The notes beneath the pieces were generated by a model. The model worked only from the letters and a program-made list of their open reading frames with translations, was not told where the DNA came from and made no database searches. Made by a program: the position numbers and the translations under genes. Below, in pieces: positions 1-9,313 of a stretch of DNA of 64,000 nucleotides. Position 1 is the first letter of the stretch. Every line of letters begins with the position of its first letter. The stretch spans positions 1 to 64,000 of the IMG/VR virus record IMGVR_UViG_3300022912_000005; one strand, written 5' to 3'. The stretch is from a virus.

Positions 1-3000
1 TTTGGTACATTAGATGCAAATGATACATTATATGTTACACAGTCAAAAGTTGGAATTGGAACAAGCTCACCAGGTAGATTAGTTGATATGTGGAGAAGTG
101 ATTCAAGTACTAATATGCATCTTAAAATTCAAAATGATGGAGATGGTGATGCTGGAATATGGTTTCAAACGAGTGTAGATTGGAACATGGGAATTGATAA
201 TAGTGATTCAGATAAATTTAAAATATCAGCAGGATCATTATTAGCAACTGATCCAGCAATCGTAATTGACACAAGTGAAAATGTAGGAATACAAACAACA
301 TCACCATCAGTAGAATTAGAAGTTTCTGGTGGAGTATTAATTAATCAAGATGCTAATGAGGTTGCATTTGCTGTTACAGGTGGAGGCGGTGGTGTTAATG
401 TTGCAACCTTTGCAAGAGATGTTGGTGCAACTGGTATTATAGCAATAAATGTAAATGGTGGTGATCCACAAATAACATTTGATGTAGAAGGTGGCACTAT
501 ACACGTAATTGGTGTTGATGATGGTGCTGATGATACATTAAGAATTGGCCCTGCAACTTCAATTGAAAATCTTACAAATGAAGGTATCTCAATATCAAAA
601 ACTGGACAAGTTGGAATAAACACAACAACACCAACATCAGCATTAGAAGTATCAGGTACAATATTTATATCTGGAATGTCAAGTAATGGAGCTGAAGATG
701 CAATAACAATTGGTGTAGATGGTGAAACAGATGCATCAATTAAATTCTTTGATGATGATGCTGAATCAGCTCAACATTTCAAAATGACATTTAATGCTAG
801 TAGAGAAGATTTAAGATTTCAATCAGATGAAGTTGATAATATTTTATATATGACTCAAGATGGTTTGGTTGGAATTGGTACAGATGCTCCAGTATCGTTA
901 TTTCATATTACAGGATCACCTACAAGTAATGTAATACAAGCTGTTGAAAGTACAGATAATGTATCATATACACAATATTATACAAAAGCTACTGGAAATT
1001 CAGGAATTGGTGATGGATTAACTGTTGGATATAATGGTGCCGCTTATCTTTATAATCGTGAATCAACATCTATGCATTTTGGTACTGCGAATACTACAAG
1101 AATGACAATTCTTTCAGATGGTAAAATTGGAATTGGAACAGTCGTTCCAGCTTGGAATGTACACGTAAGTTCATCAGCAGGATGTACAATTGCGATAGAT
1201 GGTAATGGTGCTGATGTCGGCTATTTAGCTAAAGAAGGTGGCACAAATATATTTGCTTTATTTAGTGATGATTCAGATTCAATATTAAGATTAACAAATT
1301 ATCAAGCTGAAAATATTCAATTCTCTACAGATAGAGGTGGTACTGAAACTATAGTTATGACATTACAAGATTCTACTGGAAATGTAGGAATTGGAACGAC
1401 AGTACCAAAACATCCATTAACCGTTGAGGGAAATATATCAGCATCAGGTGATATTTATATAAGTCAGCCAACAGATGATTTAGCATTAAGAATATATGGG
1501 TATGACGATAGAGCAGCCGATTATGCAGATTTATATGTTAGAAGTGATAGCTATGTTCATCTAAAAAATAATTCATCGGGTGGTAGAGTATATATTGGTA
1601 ATTCAGATGGATTAAATGTTTTTGAAGGTGAGCAGTTTATGCGTGATGATAAGGTGTTTAGATTTGGTACAAGCAGTGATTATTCAATAGGATATCAGAG
1701 TTCAACCGATACTTTTCAAATTGTAGATGGGTCGGCTTTAGGAACAACAGTACGAGTTGTAGTAAATTCTTCAGGTTATGTGGGAATTGGTACGGTAACA
1801 CCAAAAACAGCATTAACAGTAGAAGGTGATATATCAGGATCAGGTAATTTATTTTTAACAGGAAATCAAAAATATATTTCATTTAGACGAGCAGATGGTT
1901 CACCAGTATATGGTGTTGGATTTCATACTGATAATGAATTTTATGTTGGAGCACATCCAGCATTAGCTCCAACAGCTGGAACAGTTTGTAATGTGAGAGC
2001 AGGTAGTGCGTTAAACTTTGGTCTTAGTTCAACTGATATGGTTTATTTAAGAACTGCTGGATTTGGAATTGGAACATCAACACCAACAGCTCAACTTGGA
2101 GTAGTGGGATCAGGATCATTCTCTGGACATTTAACATCTTCAAATCATTTAATGTTTGATGATGGTGGAAATAAAATATTCCAAACAACTGGTGATTATG
2201 CTGGTGGTGATGGTTTAATTAAAATCGGCGATATTGAAGAAAGTTCAGAGTCAACTGTTTTTGTATTAGATGATTCAATTCAATCTGCACATTTAACAAC
2301 AGCTCTAGCAAATACAGCCAAATTTGGAATTGGAACAGCAAGTCCAAAACATCCACTACATATAGTTAGTGACGGATATCCTCAATTAAACATCAGTAGT
2401 TCAACATCAGCATTTTCAGCTATACAATTAGCAACAGCAACAAATACAAATGATTGGAGATTGATAGCAAATAGTAATAGTACATTTAATATATATGATG
2501 TTACATCAGGATCATATAGATTTACAATAGATGATATTGGAAACGTAGGAATTGGTACGACATCACCATCGTATGCTTTAGATGTTGTTGGTAGTGCAAG
2601 ATTTAATGACGTGGGGGTATCAGATGTTTATGTTGGTGGTGCTCTTATGCTTAGAGAAGATGGTTCTGGAAATCTTAAAATTGGTGGAGTTTCAGGTGGG
2701 AGTTCTACAAGTATATATTCAGTAGGTGCGGAAGCAATAAGAATTGATACATCACAAAACGTAGGAATTGGTACAACATCACCAAATTATAGTTTAACTG
2801 TTGGTGATGGTACTAGTGCTGAATATATACAACTATCTACAAATAGTGGTGTTGGTGGTATAATGTTTACTGATACGGATAATACAACAAATCAAGGTGC
2901 AATTAGATATGATCATTCGACAAACACGATGTATATTAGAACAAATTCATCTGAGCAAGTTGCTATCAATTCATCTGGATATGTAGGGATTGGAACATCA

Positions 3001-5181
3001 ACACCTCAAGGAAATTTAGTAGTAACTGGTACTAGTGCGGCTAGTAACGCATCTACTGGAATATTTATGATAACAGATGGTACGGGTGTCAACACTGATA
3101 TGAAATTAAATTTCGGTGTAGTTGCAAATGATTATGGATGGATACAAGCTGTGAAACCTGGAACAGCAGTACGAGATATTGCTTTAAATCCAGAAGGAGG
3201 TAGTGTAGGAATTAATACAACATCACCAGAAGCATTATTACATGTAAAAGGTGCAGACGGTGTAACTGGTACAATATTAATAGAAGGTGGAAATACTACT
3301 GTAACTGCATTAGGTGAAATACACTCACAGTTAGAATTTGGGGCAAACGATATATCTGTTACAGGGGGAATCGGTGGTAGAATAGCATCAGTAACAGAAT
3401 ATACTAATGGTGCATTGGCTGGTATGTCATTTTATACGTTTCAACAATCCGTTGGACTTCTATCTGAAAAGATGAGAATTACATATCATGGTAGAGTTGG
3501 AATTGGAACAACAACACCACAGGCATTATTACACGTAAATGGAAATATATCAGGATCAAGTATTGAAGTATCAAATGCAGTATCATCATCAATAGTATAT
3601 ACAAATGTAATTGGTAGGTATGGTGATTATGCGGATAGAATAGGATTTAATAATAATAGAATTGATATAATAGCAAATAATAATGCTATATATTGGGATT
3701 CTGCTGATTTCTATCCAGGAAATGATGCTGTACGTGGTTTAGGTAAGTCATCTAATAGATGGGATGACTTATATTTATCAAACAATGCATATATAGATGG
3801 TGCAATATCAGCATCATCAATTGATATATCTGGACATCTAACTTCTTCAAATCATATAATATTAGATGAGGGATCAAGTAAAATATTCCAAACAACTGGA
3901 GATTATGCATCAGGTAATGGATTGGTTAAATTAGGTGATATTGAAGAAAGTTCAGAGTCAACTGTTTTTGTATTAGATGATTCAATACAATCTGCATATC
4001 TAACATCAGCGTTAGCAAATACAGCTAAATTAGGAATTGGAACAGCAACACCAATTACAGCATTAGAAGTAGTTGGTGATATAACAATTAGTAAAACTGC
4101 GGCTTCCACAATGAATATTAGTTCATCTGATGCTAATAGTTATAGTGTAGTGAGACTTGCTACTAATGAAGATACTAATAAATATATGATAGGATATGGA
4201 TCAGCGCATAGTGGTCAAGCTAATCAATTATCATTAAAAAATACTAATGGTGTAATTAATTTCTTGGTAGGTGGAACTGCATATCCTGCTAATGGAATAA
4301 TGGAAGTTACTACAGATGGTATAAATGTAACAGGTAGTATTAATGTAACAGGAACAGTTGATGGTGTAGATGTAAATGCAGTAAGTGCTAGTTATGCATC
4401 ACATGTTGTAAACGTATCAAATCCACATTCAGTTGTTTGGAGTGATGTATCATCTGGTCATGATGCTGGAGAACATGATGGACTAAATATAATATCTGCA
4501 CAATCTTCTGCTTTGACATCAGGATTAGCATCAACAGATGAATTTCTTATAAATGATGGTGGTACAGTTAAGAGAATGGATTATAGTGTAGTATTAACTG
4601 ATATTCATAAGAATACTGATATAGCTGATCTTTTTGATACGACAATAGCTTCAATAGCAAATGATGAAATAATAACATATGATGGAGCCGCTTCTAAATG
4701 GAAAAATACAACACCTCCAACATTAATTGCATCATTATCAACACAAATTGATGCTAAAAATGGAACAGATTATTATTATGGTAGCACAACATATGGGTGG
4801 AGTCATGTGCCGTGGACAATAGGTACAGCTGGCGATCCAACTGGAAGTTTTGCATCTAATGGTATTGTATGTCCAATTGATTTTGAGAATGTAATCGTTA
4901 AAGGTGTTGTTAAAAGTGTAGGTAATGATAATAGACGGGCAAAATTTAAAATTATGCATTCTGCAAGACCAAATGGTGGAGCATTATCAGCATCATTTGC
5001 TAGTGATACTTCTGTATTATGTTCAACAGCAAATCTATATTATGATGTAGACATCGATACTGATGTTTCATTGGCGGCTGGTGATTTAATTTTTATTATG
5101 GTAAATGGATTTGATCATGCTAGTGGAACTGAGTCATTTGATATATCATTATCAATATATGGTAAAGGATATACATTTTAA
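1..5181 (+). CDS. Long tail fibre / adhesin-type structural protein, 5'-truncated by the window edge
   Basis: The frame is open from base 1, so the gene starts upstream; at least 1726 codons are present. The protein is built from about 15 copies of a short beta-type motif of the form VGIGT-x-x-P-x-x-x-L-x-V-x-G (for example VGIGTTSPSYALDVVG), separated by variable Gly/Ser/Thr/Asp-rich stretches of 60-130 residues. This repeat is typical of phage tail fibres and of large surface proteins with trimeric beta-structure. A segment of about 72 residues is present twice (bases 2131-2346 and 3838-4053). The C-terminal ~150 residues are repeat-free and probably form the receptor-binding or trimerising tip; I see no S74 chaperone signature. 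Position ahead of a T4-like structural cluster supports a tail fibre role. The receptor cannot be predicted. Confidence 0.8.
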   Translation, partial: FGTLDANDTLYVTQSKVGIGTSSPGRLVDMWRSDSSTNMHLKIQNDGDGDAGIWFQTSVDWNMGIDNSDSDKFKISAGSLLATDPAIVIDTSENVGIQTTSPSVELEVSGGVLINQDANEVAFAVTGGGGGVNVATFARDVGATGIIAINVNGGDPQITFDVEGGTIHVIGVDDGADDTLRIGPATSIENLTNEGISISKTGQVGINTTTPTSALEVSGTIFISGMSSNGAEDAITIGVDGETDASIKFFDDDAESAQHFKMTFNASREDLRFQSDEVDNILYMTQDGLVGIGTDAPVSLFHITGSPTSNVIQAVESTDNVSYTQYYTKATGNSGIGDGLTVGYNGAAYLYNRESTSMHFGTANTTRMTILSDGKIGIGTVVPAWNVHVSSSAGCTIAIDGNGADVGYLAKEGGTNIFALFSDDSDSILRLTNYQAENIQFSTDRGGTETIVMTLQDSTGNVGIGTTVPKHPLTVEGNISASGDIYISQPTDDLALRIYGYDDRAADYADLYVRSDSYVHLKNNSSGGRVYIGNSDGLNVFEGEQFMRDDKVFRFGTSSDYSIGYQSSTDTFQIVDGSALGTTVRVVVNSSGYVGIGTVTPKTALTVEGDISGSGNLFLTGNQKYISFRRADGSPVYGVGFHTDNEFYVGAHPALAPTAGTVCNVRAGSALNFGLSSTDMVYLRTAGFGIGTSTPTAQLGVVGSGSFSGHLTSSNHLMFDDGGNKIFQTTGDYAGGDGLIKIGDIEESSESTVFVLDDSIQSAHLTTALANTAKFGIGTASPKHPLHIVSDGYPQLNISSSTSAFSAIQLATATNTNDWRLIANSNSTFNIYDVTSGSYRFTIDDIGNVGIGTTSPSYALDVVGSARFNDVGVSDVYVGGALMLREDGSGNLKIGGVSGGSSTSIYSVGAEAIRIDTSQNVGIGTTSPNYSLTVGDGTSAEYIQLSTNSGVGGIMFTDTDNTTNQGAIRYDHSTNTMYIRTNSSEQVAINSSGYVGIGTSTPQGNLVVTGTSAASNASTGIFMITDGTGVNTDMKLNFGVVANDYGWIQAVKPGTAVRDIALNPEGGSVGINTTSPEALLHVKGADGVTGTILIEGGNTTVTALGEIHSQLEFGANDISVTGGIGGRIASVTEYTNGALAGMSFYTFQQSVGLLSEKMRITYHGRVGIGTTTPQALLHVNGNISGSSIEVSNAVSSSIVYTNVIGRYGDYADRIGFNNNRIDIIANNNAIYWDSADFYPGNDAVRGLGKSSNRWDDLYLSNNAYIDGAISASSIDISGHLTSSNHIILDEGSSKIFQTTGDYASGNGLVKLGDIEESSESTVFVLDDSIQSAYLTSALANTAKLGIGTATPITALEVVGDITISKTAASTMNISSSDANSYSVVRLATNEDTNKYMIGYGSAHSGQANQLSLKNTNGVINFLVGGTAYPANGIMEVTTDGINVTGSINVTGTVDGVDVNAVSASYASHVVNVSNPHSVVWSDVSSGHDAGEHDGLNIISAQSSALTSGLASTDEFLINDGGTVKRMDYSVVLTDIHKNTDIADLFDTTIASIANDEIITYDGAASKWKNTTPPTLIASLSTQIDAKNGTDYYYGSTTYGWSHVPWTIGTAGDPTGSFASNGIVCPIDFENVIVKGVVKSVGNDNRRAKFKIMHSARPNGGALSASFASDTSVLCSTANLYYDVDIDTDVSLAAGDLIFIMVNGFDHASGTESFDISLSIYGKGYTF
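2131..2346 (+). repeat. Intragenic duplicated segment of the tail fibre gene, copy 1
   Basis: Encodes a segment from LTSSNHLMFDDGG through KIFQTTGDY and the identical block GDIEESSESTVFVLDDSIQS to FGIGTASP. The second copy lies 1707 bases downstream in the same frame. The central ~50 bases are almost identical, the flanks have diverged, so the duplication is fairly recent or is being homogenised. Confidence 0.85.
3838..4053 (+). repeat. Intragenic duplicated segment of the tail fibre gene, copy 2
   Basis: In-frame partner of bases 2131-2346; encodes LTSSNHIILDEGS, KIFQTTGDY, the same GDIEESSESTVFVLDDSIQS block and LGIGTATP. Recombination between the two copies would remove or add 569 codons without breaking the frame. 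Confidence 0.85.
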
Positions 5182-5230
5182 TGAATAATATTGAATTAAT
5201 TGCATTTATTTACTTAAAAATAGTAAACTT

Positions 5231-5250
5231 TTAATATTTATATATATATT
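5231..5250 (+). promoter_or_regulatory. Candidate phage promoter motif (ATATTTATATATATATT)
   Basis: AT motif in the 101-base gap after the tail fibre gene, about 33 bases before the ATG at 5283. It matches, less perfectly than the other copies, the recurrent TATATTTAT-NN-ATATA element found before six other gene blocks. Inferred promoter for the packaging gene block. Confidence 0.4.
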
Positions 5251-5282
5251 GAATTTTTTATATTTTTTGAGATTTGAACAAC

Positions 5283-5858
5283 ATGAATAAATTAGCAGAA
5301 ACATTAATAACACAAATAATGGACAATCCACATGAATTGATATCTAATACTGATATTGAGAATTTTATTATGGATGAAACTGCTAATATTTGTGAAATTT
5401 TCCAATTGAAAGAATCAAATTTATCTACTGGAATTTCAACAGATGATGGTCCGAGTGTGTATTATCGAAATATGAATTCATATAAGAGTAGTTCAGCAAA
5501 TGCGGCTGAGAAATTAGGAATGACAGTTCTTGATTATTTAGTAAAAGATGATAAAATGAATAAAACATTTAGAATATATCCAACAGGTCCAGTTGATTCT
5601 GTATCGTTTGCACCAGCTGGTGTAGGAACTGGACAAACACCAAATAACCAAACTGATTTAGTTGGTAAAGAGTTATGGGATGCATATATGAAACATATCA
5701 GAACAGTGAGTCAACAAGTTGGATATAAATTAATTGATTATCTTGGAAAAGATTCAAAAAATCATATTTTAAATATGGTATATAAAACGGAACGTGAACA
5801 AAAAGAATTAGAAAATTTGTGGAGCGATTTAAACGAAAATAAAATAAAGGGTCAATAA
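5283..5858 (+). CDS. Conserved-type phage protein of unknown function (191 aa)
   Basis: ATG at 5283 is preferred over an upstream in-frame TTG at 5274 because it lies behind a TTGAGA stretch at better spacing. The protein is soluble and mostly helical, with an N-terminal segment (NKLAETLITQIMDNPHELIS) and a C-terminal charged helix (YKTEREQKELENLWSDL). The middle contains SVSFAPAGVGTGQTPNN, likely a loop. I do not recognise the family. It is the first gene of a run leading into the terminase and its stop is directly followed by the GTG of the next gene, so it is probably co-transcribed with packaging genes; a small terminase role is possible but nothing in the sequence shows it. Confidence 0.6.
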   Translation: MNKLAETLITQIMDNPHELISNTDIENFIMDETANICEIFQLKESNLSTGISTDDGPSVYYRNMNSYKSSSANAAEKLGMTVLDYLVKDDKMNKTFRIYPTGPVDSVSFAPAGVGTGQTPNNQTDLVGKELWDAYMKHIRTVSQQVGYKLIDYLGKDSKNHILNMVYKTEREQKELENLWSDLNENKIKGQ

Positions 5859-6353
5859 GTGGGAAAAAATATACAAAGAGTTAGAGATATGATCGATGGT
5901 AGTTATCATCGAAAAACTGTTGTAAGTGTGAATATGGGTGAACCTAGAAAGAAACGTGAAGTTGGTGAAAGATGGACAGATATACATGGAGTTGAATGGG
6001 AACAGAAAAAAGGATATTATTCAAAGATAACAAAATTAGAGCCTAAAGGAATTGCTGATTCTTGCACTGAATGTGGGCAATATATATTTAAAGGTATTGA
6101 CAAAGCAACGTATAAGAGAATGCAACGATGTTATTATTGTCAAATAGATTTTGAAGCTCGATTAAAATCATTAGGAAAATGGGATGATTGGGTTATGGAG
6201 CAAGAGACTATACGATATGAAGCTATACAAGCTGATATTAAACAATATTACAAAGAAAACAATGAAACATCAAGATTGGCATTCGATGATAAACTTGCAA
6301 ATGCCATAACAAATGTTGGTGGTTCAATGAAAGTACGAAAGGATTTAGGATGA
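5859..6353 (+). CDS. Zinc-ribbon phage protein of unknown function (164 aa)
   Basis: Starts at GTG immediately after the previous stop. Residues ~70-100 hold two CxxC pairs (CTECGQYIF and, ~25 residues later, CYYCQIDFE), a treble-clef or zinc-ribbon pattern. The N-terminal half is basic and has the pattern GKNIQRVRDMIDG followed by ERWTDIHGVEWEQKKGYY, a layout I associate with small conserved proteins of T4-like marine phages. The function is unknown; DNA or protein binding through the zinc site is a reasonable guess. It overlaps the next gene by four bases (ATGA), which indicates translational coupling. Confidence 0.65.
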   Translation: MGKNIQRVRDMIDGSYHRKTVVSVNMGEPRKKREVGERWTDIHGVEWEQKKGYYSKITKLEPKGIADSCTECGQYIFKGIDKATYKRMQRCYYCQIDFEARLKSLGKWDDWVMEQETIRYEAIQADIKQYYKENNETSRLAFDDKLANAITNVGGSMKVRKDLG

Positions 6354-6535
6354 ATTTAAAGAGTAGAAAATTAATGGTAGCAATTGTGTGTTATTTAACA
6401 GCAACGATATTTGTTATTACAGGAAGTTCAACATTTATTGAATGGGCAGATTTCATTAAATGGGTAATTGGATTGTACTTTATTGGAAACGTTGGTGAAC
6501 ATTTCACGAATAAAATGAACAAGAATGATGAATAA
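6350..6535 (+). CDS. Small membrane protein, two predicted TM helices (61 aa)
   Basis: Two hydrophobic segments, about residues 9-26 (VAIVCYLTATIFVITGSS) and 33-50 (FIKWVIGLYFIGNVGEHF), separated by a short acidic turn, then a hydrophilic tail. Size and topology would fit a class II holin, and the next gene is a membrane-anchored coiled-coil protein, so the pair may be a lysis module. No endolysin is adjacent, so this is inference from topology only. Overlaps both neighbours by a few bases. Confidence 0.5.
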   Translation: MNLKSRKLMVAIVCYLTATIFVITGSSTFIEWADFIKWVIGLYFIGNVGEHFTNKMNKNDE

Positions 6536-7220
6536 ATTATTTAGTGGAATAAAATCAATATTTACATTCATATTGGGACTATTAGCAGTAGTTGCAATTC
6601 CCGTTGTATTATTTAAAAATAAAAAACATGATAAGAAGCTCGATAAAGAAATAAAACGAGTAAAAGCTGATCGTCAAGCACTAAGAAACAAATCTGACAA
6701 AATAGATAAAGAAAATGCTACAATAAAAGATGATATAAAGAAAAGTGAATTAGAAGTAGACAGACTTAAAAATAAGAAAATAGAAACGAAAACAGCTAAT
6801 GATGCATATAAATCAATCAAAAAACGAATTGGTACACTTATGTTATTGATAGTATTCATGATTTCATCATTAAATCCACAAGAAATATCAACACCAGAAC
6901 TAGCACAAGATGATACATTATATACTTTTACGGCTGAAGAAGTGAAAAACATGGAGTCTGTTTTTATTAAGTGTGCAAATAAAGATAGTGTGATTAGTGA
7001 ATTAGATTTACAAATAAAATTATATAAACGATATAGTGAAAATGATAGCATAAAATTTCAACTTAAAGAGTCAGAAATAAAAGTATTAGAAGAGCATATG
7101 CAATTATATATAGATGAATTGGCGTGGCAAACTAGATGGTATAATCATAGATATCTATGGTTTGGATATGGTGTTGGTACTATTTATTTGGCAAGTATAA
7201 TTGTAGATAATATAAAATAA
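6525..7220 (+). CDS. Membrane-anchored coiled-coil protein, spanin-like candidate (231 aa)
   Basis: N-terminal TM helix (about residues 9-30, IKSIFTFILGLLAVVAIPVV), a Lys-rich coiled coil (~33-95), a second hydrophobic stretch (IGTLMLLIVFMISSL, ~103-117), another coiled coil (~140-200) and a C-terminal TM (YLWFGYGVGTIYLASIIV). The internal hydrophobic stretch followed by NPQEISTPELAQDDTLYTFTAEEV resembles a signal peptide plus mature start, so the gene looks like two coiled-coil membrane proteins fused in one frame. Long periplasmic coiled coils between membrane anchors are typical of spanins, which disrupt the outer membrane at lysis. That role is inferred. Start may be either of two adjacent ATGs (6525 or 6528). 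Confidence 0.5.
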   Translation: MMNKLFSGIKSIFTFILGLLAVVAIPVVLFKNKKHDKKLDKEIKRVKADRQALRNKSDKIDKENATIKDDIKKSELEVDRLKNKKIETKTANDAYKSIKKRIGTLMLLIVFMISSLNPQEISTPELAQDDTLYTFTAEEVKNMESVFIKCANKDSVISELDLQIKLYKRYSENDSIKFQLKESEIKVLEEHMQLYIDELAWQTRWYNHRYLWFGYGVGTIYLASIIVDNIK

Positions 7221-7224
7221 ACAA

Positions 7225-7590
7225 ATGAATGAACTAAAGAAAATATTAACTGAAAATATAATAGCCAAATTACTTGGTAATTTTAAAATTGTCATGCAAG
7301 TTGATAAAACTGGACATGCAACAGATAGACAAACAAGACATTCAGATACAAATATTACTGATATTGATATTAGAGATACAGTGACATCAGCGATGAGGAA
7401 AATAGTACAAGCGTTAATATTCGATAAAATAGATATTGGTGATGCTGTACTAGTGACAAATAAATCAAATAATCTAAATGTGGTTGGTAAGTTAGAACGA
7501 AAAGGTGATATGCTTGATTTTATTGTTATTACGGTAATGATAAAACGAGGCTTTATGCCAAAAAAAGGAACATATCGATTAACGGTATAA
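7225..7590 (+). CDS. Unknown small phage protein (121 aa)
   Basis: No recognised family. The N-terminus MNELKKILTENIIAKLL is a short amphipathic helix containing I-L-T-E, which resembles the shorter capsid-targeting-type leaders found elsewhere in this window, though here the match is weak. The rest alternates beta strands (FKIVMQV, NVVGKLERKG, FIVITVMIKRG) and one helix (SAMRKIVQALIFDKI). It sits nine bases before the terminase gene. Confidence 0.55.
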   Translation: MNELKKILTENIIAKLLGNFKIVMQVDKTGHATDRQTRHSDTNITDIDIRDTVTSAMRKIVQALIFDKIDIGDAVLVTNKSNNLNVVGKLERKGDMLDFIVITVMIKRGFMPKKGTYRLTV

Positions 7591-7599
7591 ACTGATAAA

Positions 7600-8436
7600 A
7601 TGGCTAAACAAAATAATTATAAACATATCATAAAACGAGAATTCATAAAATGTGGGCAGGATTGTGATTATTTTTTAAATAAATATGCAATAATTCAACA
7701 TCCATTGAAGGGTAAAATTAAATTTAGTTTATATGATTTTCAACGAACAACATTGACTGATTATATAGAGCATAGATATAATATTATTCTAAAATCACGA
7801 CAATTGGGATTATCAACATTGACAGCTGGATATTCACTATGGTTAATGTTATTTCACTCAGATAAATTGATTATGTGTGTAGCTAAAGATAAAGATGCGG
7901 CTAAGAATCTGATAACAAAAGTTGAAGTGATGTATGATAATCTTCCATCTTGGTTGAAAGTGCCAACATCTGAATATAATAAATTATCAATGGGACTTAC
8001 AAATGGATCATTGATTAAAGCAGTAGCGGCAACACCAGAAGCTGGTAGATCAGATGCATTATCATTATTAATTTTAGATGAATCAGCTTTTACTATGTAT
8101 GCAGATTCAATATGGACTGCGGCTCATCAAACATTGGCAACTGGTGGTGATTGTATTTGCTTATCAACTCCAAACGGTGTAGGTAATTGGTTTCACAAAA
8201 CATGGCAAAAAGCAAACAGTGGTGAGAGTCAATTCAACCCAATTAAACTTAAATGGACAGTACACCCAGATAGAGATCAAGCGTGGAGAGATCAACAAGA
8301 TTTAGATTTAGGACCGAAAATGGCGGCACAAGAATGTGTGTGGGGTGAGAGTGTGGTTACGGTTAAAGATAATGATACTGGTGAAATAAAAACTATTTCG
8401 TTATATGATTTATATATGGAGTTAAATGGTGGATAA
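7600..8436 (+). CDS. Terminase large subunit, N-terminal ATPase half fused to an N-intein
   Basis: Residues 1-245 are the packaging-motor ATPase: Walker A-like SRQLGLS at 66-72, Walker B LLILDE at 156-161 and the coupling motif STPNG at 189-193, as in T4 gp17. At Cys246 (base 8335) the terminase sequence stops and a 33-residue N-intein begins (CVWGESVVTV ... LYDLYMELNGG), ending at the stop codon. It resembles the very short N-pieces of atypically split TerL inteins such as AceL-TerL (CVYGDTMV...). The remaining intein and the nuclease half are encoded at 9300-10520, and trans-splicing should rebuild a ~542-residue motor. The last 11 bases overlap the endonuclease gene that occupies the gap. 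Confidence 0.92.
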   Translation: MAKQNNYKHIIKREFIKCGQDCDYFLNKYAIIQHPLKGKIKFSLYDFQRTTLTDYIEHRYNIILKSRQLGLSTLTAGYSLWLMLFHSDKLIMCVAKDKDAAKNLITKVEVMYDNLPSWLKVPTSEYNKLSMGLTNGSLIKAVAATPEAGRSDALSLLILDESAFTMYADSIWTAAHQTLATGGDCICLSTPNGVGNWFHKTWQKANSGESQFNPIKLKWTVHPDRDQAWRDQQDLDLGPKMAAQECVWGESVVTVKDNDTGEIKTISLYDLYMELNGG

Positions 8437-9313
8437 CTTGAAATGTAAATTATGTGATTATACTGCAAAACAATTATTTCAACATTTGCGTGCTGTTCAT
8501 AATATATCTACTCAAGAATATAGAGAACGATTTGGAAAAGATGAAGTGGTGCAACTTAATTTCAACCCATCTAGATCGACAGTTGATGTTGAACATGCCA
8601 ACTACGTGCGAGGTGGCTATAAAAAACAAAAGACATTATTACAAAATGTTAAACAATTATATAGTAAAGATACAGTGCGAGATATATTAATTGAAAATGA
8701 ATTATGGAAAAACTATGTAGGTAGAACAAAACAAAGAACATTATTCAAAGATGATATTGTATTATATAAATCAATATTTGAATATACTAATATATTAAAT
8801 GATTATATCAATTGTGTAAAACTACCGCAGAGATTAGTATTTATTATAGATGGTAATTATGATATTAATTTTGCTAAATGTGAATGTGGTAATACATATA
8901 CGTTTAATAAATATTGTAGATATTGTCCAGTTAATAAATCAAATCCAGCTAATAGAAAGCAATCAGCTGAAACAAAAAGAAAGCGTAGATTAAGTGCTAT
9001 AAAATATATTTCAAAAATGAAAGGGCAATGTGCACCTAGGTATAATATAGATTCAATTCCAATAATTGAACAATATGGAAAAGATCATGGATATAATTTT
9101 AAACACGCAGAAAATGGAGGAGAATATTATATTAAAGATTTAGGATATTGGGTTGATGGATATGATGAGGTGAAGAATGTGGTGATTGAGATCGATGAAC
9201 GTCATCACTTTCAATATGGTGGTGAATTAAAAGATAGAGATCAACAACGACAATCGGAAATTGAAAACAAACTCAATTGTGAGTTTATTAGGATTAAATA
9301 TGAAAGTAAATAA
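8426..9313 (+). CDS. Free-standing Vsr-like homing endonuclease lying within the fractured terminase gene
   Basis: 295 aa. The N-terminus has a C2H2-like zinc finger (C7, C10, H20, H25) followed by NISTQEYRERFG, a MucR-like pattern of DNA-binding modules. A second Cys cluster (CECGNTYTF...CRYC) lies mid-protein. The C-terminal ~90 residues (DLGYWVDGYDEVKNVVIEIDERHHF ... DRDQQRQSEI split here for length) match the very-short-patch-repair fold of the EDxHD homing endonucleases such as I-Bth0305I. This is the class found inside fractured genes with split inteins. Its product should cut intein-less terL alleles and spread the whole unit. It overlaps the N-intein gene by 11 bases and the C-intein gene by 14, so the three are translationally coupled. 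Confidence 0.85.
   Translation: MVDNLKCKLCDYTAKQLFQHLRAVHNISTQEYRERFGKDEVVQLNFNPSRSTVDVEHANYVRGGYKKQKTLLQNVKQLYSKDTVRDILIENELWKNYVGRTKQRTLFKDDIVLYKSIFEYTNILNDYINCVKLPQRLVFIIDGNYDINFAKCECGNTYTFNKYCRYCPVNKSNPANRKQSAETKRKRRLSAIKYISKMKGQCAPRYNIDSIPIIEQYGKDHGYNFKHAENGGEYYIKDLGYWVDGYDEVKNVVIEIDERHHFQYGGELKDRDQQRQSEIENKLNCEFIRIKYESK

Noticed and set aside
5182-5282. Possible tRNA or small RNA in intergenic gaps (also 24804-25052 and 27683-27878)
   Set aside because: No cloverleaf-like pairing, CCA end or conserved T-loop was visible; the gaps contain only AT-rich promoter-like elements and terminators.
8454-8690. 78-codon open frame inside the endonuclease gene
   Set aside because: Out of frame with a clear, motif-bearing endonuclease; no ribosome binding site.
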